A stretch of 64,000 nucleotides of DNA from Thermophagus xiamenensis (GTDB lineage Bacteria > Bacteroidota > Bacteroidia > Bacteroidales > Marinilabiliaceae). The position numbers were made by a program, and so were the translations under genes. The stretch spans positions 1-64,000 of the forward strand of contig NZ_FONA01000016.1 of NCBI RefSeq assembly GCF_900112795.1. The letters are read 5' to 3'. This document shows, in pieces, positions 1 through 8,560 of the stretch (position 1 is its first letter; every line of letters begins with the position of its first letter). The notes under the pieces were generated by a model. It saw only the letters and a list, made by a program, of their open reading frames with translations, made no database searches and was not told the origin of the DNA.

Positions 1-113
1 AGGCAAATGTGCCTAATTTCGGGGTTTTTTGTTTGCTCAAAGATAGTGATAATAGCTTTTCCGTCAAAGAAATAGAGTATTTCGGAATTTCCCTAAATAA
101 ACCCTTTAAATAG
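1..113 (+). CDS. 3' end of an unidentified protein (partial)
   Basis: The frame starting at base 3 is open from the window edge to a TAG stop at 111-113 and encodes about 36 residues ending ...NSFSVKEIEYFGISLNKPFK. The mixed charged and hydrophobic composition looks like a real protein C-terminus, and no other frame here is open as long. It would converge on the glycosyltransferase gene ending at 187. Nothing in so short a tail identifies a family; the call rests only on the open frame and composition. Confidence 0.45.
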   Translation, partial: ANVPNFGVFCLLKDSDNSFSVKEIEYFGISLNKPFK

Positions 114-186
114 TATAATAATTTATTATTCTTGTGTTTTAATGAACTTATTTGCTGAAAAAAATTCATAAGTCAAAAATAATAAA

Positions 187-1284
187 TTATCGAAGAAAAT
201 CATCACACAACAGTTCATCAAGCTTTTTTACCATTCCCTGAATGGGAAAACTTTGTGATACAAATTGTTTGGCTTTTTGACCAATCTGAAAAATATCCTT
301 TCTTTTATTTATGACGTTTTCTAAAGCCAAGAAAAGTTCTTGCGTATTTTCAGGATTTACCGTGTAACCATTCACGCCCGGATGGATAATTTCCGAAATG
401 CCATTGACATTTGTTGACACTACAACCAATCCATGCGCCATAGCTTCAAGCACTGCATTGGGCATCCCTTCATAGAGGGATGAAAAAACAAAAACATCGG
501 CACCTTCCAACAGGGGATGGATGTTATCAAAAAATCCTAGTAAGATAAAATTTTTGCTGATACCTAATTGATTGATTTGCCGCTTAAGTTTTTTTTCCAA
601 TTTTCCTTGACCGGCCAGGAAGAAATAGGCGTTGGAATGTTTTTTTATTATTTGAGCCGCCGCGTCTATAAGATATTTAAAGCCTTTTTGTTTGGCCAGT
701 CGCCCTGTAGTCAATATTATCAGGGGATTTTTTTCGTTGGCCGGTAAGTATCGGGAATAATCGAATGGTTCTATGTTTTGCGGGATTTCTTCTACTCCGT
801 TATAAACGACCTTCACAAAATCAGGTTCTACCGGAAGAAAAGAATCATAAACTTCCTTAATACTGTATGTATTTGTAATTATTCCGTGGCAAAACGTTTT
901 TACCGACCATTTATACCACCATTTATTTTTTAACTGTTGCAATCCTTGGCGGGCATAAACTTTAGCTTCGGAACCGATAATTTTAAGAGCCAACGAAGCC
1001 ACTCTCCAGTCTTTGTTTTGGCATCCAATAATAACATCGGGATTAAATGATTTAAAGAAGCGGCAAAACTTTATGCAGGCAATAAAATCCAGGTCAGAAT
1101 TGTTGTCAATTTCTTTTACATGAATCTGTTGTTGTTTGGCCTTTTGTGCCAATCGGGATTTTTTTCGGCAAATAGCCACTACATTATGACCTAAAGAGAT
1201 AAGCCCGGAGGCGGCCATAATCATCCATTTTTCTCCTCCCCCCCATTTGTTTTTTCCAATTGAGTTGATAAAAACAATGTTCAT
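187..1284 (-). CDS. GT4-type glycosyltransferase
   Basis: 365 residues with the two-Rossmann (GT-B) layout of family 4 sugar transferases. The N-terminal half opens with a glycine-rich GGGEKW segment near residue 16. The C-terminal half carries GRLAKQKGFKYLIDAA (about 193-208) and the donor-binding E-x7-E region in SSLYEGMPNAVLEAMAHG (about 270-287). It should move a nucleotide-activated sugar onto a cell-surface glycan or lipid on the cytoplasmic face of the membrane. Its start overlaps the stop of the upstream GT9 gene by 4 bp (ATGA), so the two are translationally coupled. Donor and acceptor cannot be read from sequence; LPS core or a cell-surface polysaccharide is likely from the neighbour. 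Confidence 0.88.
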   Translation of the reverse strand: MNIVFINSIGKNKWGGGEKWMIMAASGLISLGHNVVAICRKKSRLAQKAKQQQIHVKEIDNNSDLDFIACIKFCRFFKSFNPDVIIGCQNKDWRVASLALKIIGSEAKVYARQGLQQLKNKWWYKWSVKTFCHGIITNTYSIKEVYDSFLPVEPDFVKVVYNGVEEIPQNIEPFDYSRYLPANEKNPLIILTTGRLAKQKGFKYLIDAAAQIIKKHSNAYFFLAGQGKLEKKLKRQINQLGISKNFILLGFFDNIHPLLEGADVFVFSSLYEGMPNAVLEAMAHGLVVVSTNVNGISEIIHPGVNGYTVNPENTQELFLALENVINKRKDIFQIGQKAKQFVSQSFPIQGMVKKLDELLCDDFLR

Positions 1285-2360
1285 CCGGGCAAAACATTTT
1301 TGTTTTGTATTTTATTTAAAACCATTTCGGGGGTGATGCGCATCATGCAAGCAAAATCTTTACGGTGACAGGGTTTATTCCCAAAAACCGAACAGGGCCG
1401 GCATTCCAAGTCAATTTGTACAGCATCTTCGGGCGATTGTCCGTAACCATAAAATCCGGCATATGGATGGGTGGCACCCCAAATACTAACAACTCTGGTT
1501 CCAACCAGGCTGGCCAGATGCATGTTGGCCGAATCCATGGAAATCATCACATCGAGCTTAGCCATTAATTGTAACTCCTCCTCCAGATTTAATCTGCCTG
1601 CAAAAGTACATCCTTTTTTTAATTGCGAAGCCCATTTTTCCAGTGTTTTCTGCTCTTCTCCTCTTCCACCAAACAATATTAAGCTGTTGTTTCCATCGTC
1701 TAATTTTTGAATAAGCTGCTGCATTTTATCGGTTGGCCACATTTTCCATTTATGACGGGCAAATGGAGCTATGCCAATGAAAATTCCGCCATTATGGGGT
1801 AAAGGCGGAGAAACCAATGGTTCGGCCTTTTTATCAGATGCATCTTTACCCATTGGTTGCGTTACTCCAAAAATTTCTTTCCCGGGGAAAGGAATCAGAT
1901 CAAAAGATAATCCGGCCCTCTGAAAGGTGTTTTGATATCTGGCAAAAGTTCCGGGGAGAGGATCAAATACCTTGTTGTGTTTCCGGGTTAAGGCTTTCTT
2001 TTCGTTGCGGCCTTTGTCTATTTTAACCGTTTTGATACCTGACAACCTGAAAAGAGTGGTTAAAACGTGAGTTCTGAGTACGCTATGAAGATCAATCACC
2101 GCGTCGAAGGGGCCATTTTTATTTAACTCCCTGAAGAGTCGAAAAAGGCCACGTAAACCTTTATGGCGACCATTCAAATCGACCGGGAAAAATTGAATAT
2201 TGGGCAAAGGTTTTACCAGGTTTCCGGCAAATGGGCGCGAGACAAACAAAATTTCATATTCGGAATATTGTTTCGAAAATGACCACAGAACAGGAATTGT
2301 CATTGCTACGTCGCCCAGGGCGCTGAACCTGAAAACAAGAATTCTTTTTGATTGAGTCAC
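1281..2360 (-). CDS. GT9 heptosyltransferase-like glycosyltransferase
   Basis: 359 residues. The N-terminus (ILVFRFSALGDVAMTIPVL) is the typical family 9 opening with the G-D motif, and the C-terminal half has GIAPFARHKWKMWP and SMDSANMHLASLVGTRVVSIWG, the ADP-heptose-type donor site. A cysteine-rich stretch near the C-terminus (LECRPCSVFGNKPCH) is common in Bacteroidota members. Expected role: addition of a heptose or related sugar during LPS/LOS core assembly. It lies between DUF4254 (28 bp upstream) and GT4 (4 bp overlap), consistent with one transcript. Family is secure; the exact sugar is not. Confidence 0.9.
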   Translation of the reverse strand: MTQSKRILVFRFSALGDVAMTIPVLWSFSKQYSEYEILFVSRPFAGNLVKPLPNIQFFPVDLNGRHKGLRGLFRLFRELNKNGPFDAVIDLHSVLRTHVLTTLFRLSGIKTVKIDKGRNEKKALTRKHNKVFDPLPGTFARYQNTFQRAGLSFDLIPFPGKEIFGVTQPMGKDASDKKAEPLVSPPLPHNGGIFIGIAPFARHKWKMWPTDKMQQLIQKLDDGNNSLILFGGRGEEQKTLEKWASQLKKGCTFAGRLNLEEELQLMAKLDVMISMDSANMHLASLVGTRVVSIWGATHPYAGFYGYGQSPEDAVQIDLECRPCSVFGNKPCHRKDFACMMRITPEMVLNKIQNKNVLPG

Positions 2361-2388
2361 AGGCTATGGTATTAAACAAGGTAAGCGA

Positions 2389-2997
2389 TTACTTTTTTTG
2401 TTTGTACAGTACGGGGTTCAGCGACGGATCGTTGTACATTTTCATTTGTTTGTAGGTTTTCATGTACTTTTTACCCATTTCTATGTCGGCAATTAACTGG
2501 TCGATGGCCAGACTAAGATCTTCTCTTTGTTGAAGGAGTACCGATAATTTCATCCGGCATTTCTGGAGATGTTCGGCTGTGGCATCGGTACGTTCAACTT
2601 CCTGTTGCATATGATATATTTTAAGCGCCAGGATTGAGAGGCGATCGATGGCCCATGCCGGACTTTCGGTGTTGATGGTAGCGTCGGGCGCGACCGTGAT
2701 ATCTTTATATTTTTCTAAGAAAAAGTCATCAATCAATTCCACTAAATCGGTACGGTCTTGATTCGACCGGTCGATACGCCGTTTGATTTTTAATGCTTCT
2801 TCCGGCCGAATTTCCGGATCACGGATGATATCTTCAAGGTGCCATTGCACAGCATCGATCCAGTTTTTTTTGAAGAGCAGATATTCAATAGATCCTTCTT
2901 TATATGGATTTTGAGGGATAGCATCTACATCATCGAATTCATGGTAGTGCTCTGTTGTTTCGTTAAAAATCTTGTTGCAAATGGAGCTAATTGTCAT
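2389..2997 (-). CDS. DUF4254 domain protein
   Basis: 202 residues, mostly helical, with the family hallmark NTESPAWAIDRLSILALKIY at about 111-130. There is no signal peptide or membrane segment, so it is probably cytoplasmic. DUF4254 proteins are almost confined to Bacteroidota and are commonly next to a GT9 gene, as here (28 bp gap). No biochemical function is established for the family as far as I know; a supporting role in glycan assembly is inference from the neighbourhood. First gene of the minus-strand GT cluster. Confidence 0.88.
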   Translation of the reverse strand: MTISSICNKIFNETTEHYHEFDDVDAIPQNPYKEGSIEYLLFKKNWIDAVQWHLEDIIRDPEIRPEEALKIKRRIDRSNQDRTDLVELIDDFFLEKYKDITVAPDATINTESPAWAIDRLSILALKIYHMQQEVERTDATAEHLQKCRMKLSVLLQQREDLSLAIDQLIADIEMGKKYMKTYKQMKMYNDPSLNPVLYKQKK

Positions 2998-3067
2998 AAC
3001 TGATAATTTTTAGGAAAGCAGAATCCCTATATAGGCTGTAAAATATTGCTTCCCGGTTAATTGTTTA

Positions 3068-3075
3068 CAAAAATA
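3068..3075 (-). promoter_or_regulatory. candidate -7 box for the GT cluster
   Basis: On the minus strand this reads TATTTTTG, fitting the Bacteroidota -7 consensus TAnnTTTG, about 70 bp before the DUF4254 start. No TTG -33 box at the normal 19-21 bp spacing was seen, so support is partial. Confidence 0.35.
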
Positions 3076-3149
3076 GGGAAAGTATGGACAATTAACAGTA
3101 AAAGTGGAAGGAAAAATAAATGACCGGCAAACAGGGTTTAACAATATAG

Positions 3150-3340
3150 AGACAGAAATGAACAGGCAAAAGAAGTGATTAGTCATTAGTCATTAGTCAA
3201 CAGTGGGTTAGTGTTAAATAACTAACGACTAACCACTAATGACTACTTTTAAGAAACAATATATCAATGAAGTAAATAAAATCTATACGAATGTAACGAG
3301 TATGACTACAAAGGGTTGTGTGCCATATAGCACCTCAATG
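3150..3340. repeat. dispersed modular repeat, copy 1
   Basis: Module A (about 3165-3253) is a chain of AGTCATT-like heptads on the left and ACTAATGACT on the right, able to pair with each other. Module B (about 3260-3340) follows: TCAATGAAGTAAATAAAAT..TATACGAATG, then CGAGTATGAC, a loop, and GCCATATAGCAC. In other copies the matching stem reads GCATG/CATGC; here it is GTATG/CATAT, so a C-G pair has become T-A. It fills most of the 350-bp gap between DUF4254 and the CpxP-like gene, with no coding content. Confidence 0.8.
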
Positions 3341-3348
3341 GGAAGTTT

Positions 3349-3846
3349 TTACCTATTCCTGGGCACGGGTGAATATCGATCTTTATTGTGCCGTTTATTT
3401 TTCATAGTGAATAATTTTCTGAATTCTTTTTTTTGGTTTTCGTCGCAAAGTTGGTAAATGTCCAGAAAATGATTCCAGTTGGCTTTTTGAATCATTCCGT
3501 TGATTAGGGTCATTTCCCTGAAGATGGAATCTGCTTTTTGTGATTCAAAGTCGGGGCTAATGATGAGAGAAATATATTCATCTCTGAGAAGCTTATATTG
3601 TTGATCAAATTTGCGCAATCGGGTAAAATGCTGTTTTTGCATTTTTTCGAATTCCTGAATTTGGGTTTCAGAAAAACCCAATCTTTTTATCAGAAAATTG
3701 CCCGGTCTGGAAAAGGTTGTTTCCTTTTTGGCCAAAGGTCTCTCATTTTGAGGTCTGTCTTGAGTCCATAACAATCCCCACGAGAAGATGTTTAAAACAA
3801 TGAGAACAACAACGGCAACTAATATGTATCTATCTTTATTCTTCAT
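3349..3846 (-). CDS. membrane-anchored CpxP/Spy-like periplasmic sensor
   Basis: 165 residues from the chosen ATG (MKNKDRYI); an ATG 24 bp upstream would add eight residues and deepen the overlap with the preceding gene from 11 to 35 bp. One N-terminal transmembrane helix (YILVAVVVLIVLNIFSWGLL) is followed by an all-helical periplasmic domain with LGFSETQIQEFEKMQKQH, resembling the LTxxQ-type heavy-metal-resistance/CpxP family. Last gene of a run after an ECF sigma factor and an anti-sigma candidate. That order resembles the CnrYXH design, where a CpxP-like membrane protein senses metal or envelope stress. Ligand unknown. Confidence 0.68.
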   Translation of the reverse strand: MKNKDRYILVAVVVLIVLNIFSWGLLWTQDRPQNERPLAKKETTFSRPGNFLIKRLGFSETQIQEFEKMQKQHFTRLRKFDQQYKLLRDEYISLIISPDFESQKADSIFREMTLINGMIQKANWNHFLDIYQLCDENQKKEFRKLFTMKNKRHNKDRYSPVPRNR

Positions 3847-4183
3847 TTGTAATAGTGGTTTCGAGTTCATCTACAGAAAAATAGTTTTGCCAATCGGATG
3901 CAGAGGTGAGCTGATAATTTTCCAGTATCTGCTCTATCTCTTGATCATCGATATAGCTGTTAGCAGGATCTTTGTAAAAGAATAGTGAGATATTGATGAC
4001 GAACATTACCATTGCCGCCCATCCTACCAATTGACGTAAATAAGGGGAAAAGGTGTAGCTGTTTTGATTTTGAATTGCTGTCATAATTTTTTCATCCAAA
4101 GCAGCAGATCCACCATAATGGGGAGGATGAGTTAACTGATTCATTAAGCTTTCTACAAATAAATCTTGTTCTTTCTTCTTCAT
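3836..4183 (-). CDS. putative single-pass anti-sigma factor
   Basis: 115 residues: a cytoplasmic N-terminal segment of about 50 residues, one transmembrane helix (LVGWAAMVMFVINISLFFY, about 51-69) and an acidic periplasmic tail. Its ATG overlaps the stop of the sigma-factor gene by 4 bp (ATGA), and its 3' end overlaps the CpxP-like gene. No zinc-binding HxxxCxxC anti-sigma motif is present, so the assignment rests on topology and position. Expected role: hold the ECF sigma factor at the membrane until the periplasmic partner signals. Confidence 0.6.
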   Translation of the reverse strand: MKKKEQDLFVESLMNQLTHPPHYGGSAALDEKIMTAIQNQNSYTFSPYLRQLVGWAAMVMFVINISLFFYKDPANSYIDDQEIEQILENYQLTSASDWQNYFSVDELETTITNEE

Positions 4184-4749
4184 GACCGATTGTGATAATA
4201 GTTATAAAGTAATTCACGTAACCTCTTATTTGCCCTTGTAATAAGCGATTCAACGGCCGACTCGGAAGTGTTTAATATTGTACCGATTTCGGCATTGGAA
4301 AGCCCTTCGTTACGTGAAAGGATAAAGGCTTTTTGTTGACGTTCGGGCAATCGTGAAATAACAGTTGCCAATAATTCCGATAATTCTTTTTGTTCCATAT
4401 TACTGGACGCATCCGAGTCGGTTGGTAACTGCCAGGTATTTTCATTATCTATGAAAAAATTTTTAAACCCTGACCATCTTTTTTTACGGGTCTTTGTTCG
4501 TATAAAATCAATACTTTTTTGCATAGATAAACGATAAAGCCATACATGAATTGGCACCTGCCCGTTAAATTTATCAATGCTTTGGTATACTTCCAAAAAA
4601 ACATCCTGAGCCACCTCTTCGGCATCCTGTTCATTGCGGACAAATCCGAAGCAAGTATTTACCACCCTCGGCCGAAATCTGGCCAGGAGAGTGGTAAAGG
4701 CCTGTTCCCGCCTTTCTTTTAGACCTTTTATGAGTAAATCATCATTCAA
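4180..4749 (-). CDS. ECF-family RNA polymerase sigma factor
   Basis: 189 residues. Region 2 is clear (VNTCFGFVRNEQDAEEVAQD then FLEVYQSIDKF), with the helix that contacts the -10 element in VWLYRLSMQKSIDFIR. Region 4 follows at about 125-185 (LPERQQKAFILSRNEGLSNA then ESAVESLITRANKRLRELL), a helix-turn-helix for the -35. There is no region 3 or 1.1, as usual for ECF factors. It is translationally coupled to the membrane protein downstream and lies 33 bp after a Spy-like gene, suggesting an envelope-stress or metal-stress regulon that includes this operon. Confidence 0.93.
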   Translation of the reverse strand: MNDDLLIKGLKERREQAFTTLLARFRPRVVNTCFGFVRNEQDAEEVAQDVFLEVYQSIDKFNGQVPIHVWLYRLSMQKSIDFIRTKTRKKRWSGFKNFFIDNENTWQLPTDSDASSNMEQKELSELLATVISRLPERQQKAFILSRNEGLSNAEIGTILNTSESAVESLITRANKRLRELLYNYYHNRS

Positions 4750-4782
4750 AAACAGAAAGCTTTTTGCGTTTATGGCAGGATA

Positions 4783-5370
4783 TTATTCTTCCACATTTTC
4801 GGGAATGGGTCTGTGAAATCTCTGAGGTTGTCTTGGCGGACGTTGGTGGAACCTTCTATTAAATCTTTCCGGACGATATCCGGGACGTCTGTGAAATCTA
4901 GAGTTTCCCCCTCGACCACTACGATTTTTTAGTTTTTTCTCAAATTCCTCATAAGTTTTAAGTTGTTCTTCAGTTAAAGTTGATTTAATGCCTTGGTTTA
5001 AAGCTTCTCGGTTTTCTTTCAGCTTTTCCCGGTGAGCCTTCAACTGTTCTTTAAAGGCTTCATTCTCTGCTTGCATCTCTTGTTGATGCTTTAGCATCAA
5101 ATCTTTGATTTCGGCACTTTGTTTTTCAGTTAAATTTAATTTTTCGGCCATTAAATCAACTCTTTTTTGAATCATCTCTTCGGTGGTTGGTTTTTCTTTG
5201 TCCATTTCACCACCCTTGCGAGGTCTTTGAGCCGTTAAGGTAGTAAAACCAATAAAGATAAAAGCCAAAAAGAGTGTCAATCTTCTGATTCGAATAGTTT
5301 TCGATGATAAAATGAGCCGGGCGCTATTAGACCCCGAGTGTTTCTTGAGTTTGGAAATTGCTTGTTTCAT
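4783..5370 (-). CDS. Spy/CpxP-like periplasmic protein, DUF4890-type
   Basis: 195 residues. A hydrophobic segment (LTLFLAFIFIGFTTLTAQ, about 31-48) looks like a signal peptide with an unusually long basic leader, so the true start may be internal. The middle is a long helix with two LTxxQ-type motifs (LNLTEKQ and STLTEEQ), the signature of Spy-like chaperones. The C-terminal 50 residues are low-complexity and rich in Arg, His and Pro, a possible metal- or polyanion-binding tail. First gene of the sigma/anti-sigma operon, so probably a target as well as a member of the stress response. The 200 bp upstream hold nothing recognisable. Confidence 0.75.
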   Translation of the reverse strand: MKQAISKLKKHSGSNSARLILSSKTIRIRRLTLFLAFIFIGFTTLTAQRPRKGGEMDKEKPTTEEMIQKRVDLMAEKLNLTEKQSAEIKDLMLKHQQEMQAENEAFKEQLKAHREKLKENREALNQGIKSTLTEEQLKTYEEFEKKLKNRSGRGGNSRFHRRPGYRPERFNRRFHQRPPRQPQRFHRPIPENVEE

Positions 5371-5589
5371 CTTTCAAATATTTTAAATTAAACAATACTA
5401 ATTGATGTTCTCTGTAATAAGTATCGACGAAAAAACAATTTCCCTGCGCTCAAATTGCAACTTTTTTCACCACAGTAGTTTTTGGGGATATATTTTGTTG
5501 ATTTACCGGGTGGTTTGGTGAGCTAAGAATATTCGCTTTTTTGGTATAATTTTAAGTTTAGGTGAGATATCGGAGAAACTAAATTAATG

Positions 5590-5738
5590 GAAGTGCACAG
5601 GCAGAAGGCAGAAGAAGTCAATAGTCATTAGTCAACAGTCATTAGTGACTAGTGTTGATTAATTAACGACTAACCACTAATTACTAAATTTAAGTTCCAT
5701 TCGGCTAATAGGATAGATAAACTTATATACGAATAAAA
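5590..5738. repeat. dispersed modular repeat, copy 2
   Basis: Starts with the A-left flank AAGTGCACAGGCAGAAGGC, then module A (AGTCATTAGTCAACAGTC ... CTAACCACTAATTACTAAAT), then directly the right half of the S module (AAGTTCCATTCGGCTAATAG ... TTATATACGAA). The stem-loop half of module B seen in other copies is absent. The copy ends about 10 bp before the atpC stop codon. The rest of the 376-bp gap (5371-5589) shows no ORF, clear promoter or hairpin. Confidence 0.78.
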
Positions 5739-5746
5739 GTGTTTGT

Positions 5747-6022
5747 TTACAAATCGGCCTTATTTTCATCCGGTAGCTCATTCATAAGAATTACAGCGTG
5801 GTTATTATGACATTCAATAACCCCTTCCTTGCACGAAAAGAGGTGATCGTATCCATCTTTCCCAATAACTCTTACCTTTCCTCTAACCAAGGTCGAAATT
5901 ACGGGGGCATGGTCGCGCAACAATACAAACCGGCCTTTGGCCCCCGGAACCTCTACTAGTCCTACAGGACCGTCATATAAAATTTTTTCAGGTGTGATTA
6001 TTTCGAGATAGAGGTCATCCAT
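5747..6022 (-). CDS. atpC: ATP synthase F1 epsilon subunit
   Basis: 91 residues, covering only the N-terminal beta-sandwich (LEIITPEKILYDGPVGLVEV ... LLRDHAPVISTLVRGKVRV). The C-terminal helical hairpin found in longer epsilon subunits, which can inhibit ATP hydrolysis, is missing; this short form is usual in Bacteroidota. The protein sits in the central stalk of F1. It follows atpD by 9 bp on the same strand, and no other ATP synthase subunit gene is in the window. Confidence 0.93.
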   Translation of the reverse strand: MDDLYLEIITPEKILYDGPVGLVEVPGAKGRFVLLRDHAPVISTLVRGKVRVIGKDGYDHLFSCKEGVIECHNNHAVILMNELPDENKADL

Positions 6023-6031
6023 AGCTAAATA

Positions 6032-7585
<1,554 letters not shown>

Positions 7586-7588
7586 TCA

Positions 7589-8560
7589 TCATCTGGAACG
7601 AGCCATCAATTTATGCACGAAATTTTCTATTTCTTGTTTCATTTCATGGTCTCCATTTATTTTTCCCAGATTTTCCAGCGACCGTGTAAAGTAATCGTCT
7701 CTTTTTTGGATTAATACTTCAGAAACACCGGCTTCCTGAAAGAGGCGAGTTACGGCATTGATTTTTTCATGGGCTTCATACTCTTTACGGTTTATCCAAT
7801 GCAAAAGTTCCTTTTTAGAGGCTTTTTCCAATCTATTTAATGCAGAAATTAACAGGAATGTTTTTTTGTTATTTAGGATGTCGCTGCCGATTTTCTTTCC
7901 AAATGTTTCCTGGTCGCCAAAAACATCAAGCCAATCATCCTGAAGCTGGAAGGCCATGCCGATATCTAAACCAAACTTATATAAAAGTGCACAATCACGA
8001 AGACTGCCACCACCAAGAATGCCACCAATTTTCATACTTCCTCCTATTAAAACGGCGGTTTTCAGCCGGATCATATCGAGGTATCCTTCTTCTGTTACAT
8101 CGCTGGTTTTTTCGAATTCCATATCAAATTGTTGGCCTTCACATACTTCTATTGCAGTTTTATTAAATACTTCCAACACTTGCGGCAGGACACCCACAGG
8201 GCTTTTGCTAATTAACTCGTAGGCTTTAATTAACATGGCATCTCCGGATAGTATGGCGGTATTATTATCCCATTTTTTATGCACGGTGGGATGGTTACGT
8301 CTGACATCCGATTGGTCCATGATGTCATCATGTAGAAGTGTGAAGTTGTGAAAGACTTCGATGCCCAGGGCTGGCATGAGCGCAGCGCTGTACTCACCAA
8401 ATAGCGAGGCCGAAGCCAGACATAGAACAGGTCTTAGTCGCTTCCCGCCTAATGAAAGAATATATCTGACAGGGTCGTAAAGACCCTCCGGCCTTTTCAT
8501 GCCACCAAGCATTTGAATCTGCTCATCTATTATTTGTCGATATTCTTCAATTTTCAACAT
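7589..8560 (-). CDS. polyprenyl diphosphate synthase
   Basis: 323 residues with both aspartate-rich motifs of trans-prenyltransferases: LLHDDIMDQSDVRRNHPTVH (about 75-94) and LQDDWLDVFGD (about 205-215), plus GGKRLRPVL near residue 33. It condenses isopentenyl diphosphate with an allylic diphosphate, supplying chains for quinones or lipid carriers; product length cannot be read with certainty. The start overlaps the 3' end of the MMPL exporter gene by 14 bp, and atpD follows, so the three are probably co-transcribed. Confidence 0.93.
   Translation of the reverse strand: MLKIEEYRQIIDEQIQMLGGMKRPEGLYDPVRYILSLGGKRLRPVLCLASASLFGEYSAALMPALGIEVFHNFTLLHDDIMDQSDVRRNHPTVHKKWDNNTAILSGDAMLIKAYELISKSPVGVLPQVLEVFNKTAIEVCEGQQFDMEFEKTSDVTEEGYLDMIRLKTAVLIGGSMKIGGILGGGSLRDCALLYKFGLDIGMAFQLQDDWLDVFGDQETFGKKIGSDILNNKKTFLLISALNRLEKASKKELLHWINRKEYEAHEKINAVTRLFQEAGVSEVLIQKRDDYFTRSLENLGKINGDHEMKQEIENFVHKLMARSR

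Noticed and set aside
118-190. 13-bp inverted repeat ATAATTTATTATT/AATAATAAATTAT as a terminator
   Set aside because: It is made only of A and T, has a 47-nt spacer and overlaps the glycosyltransferase stop; too weak to call.
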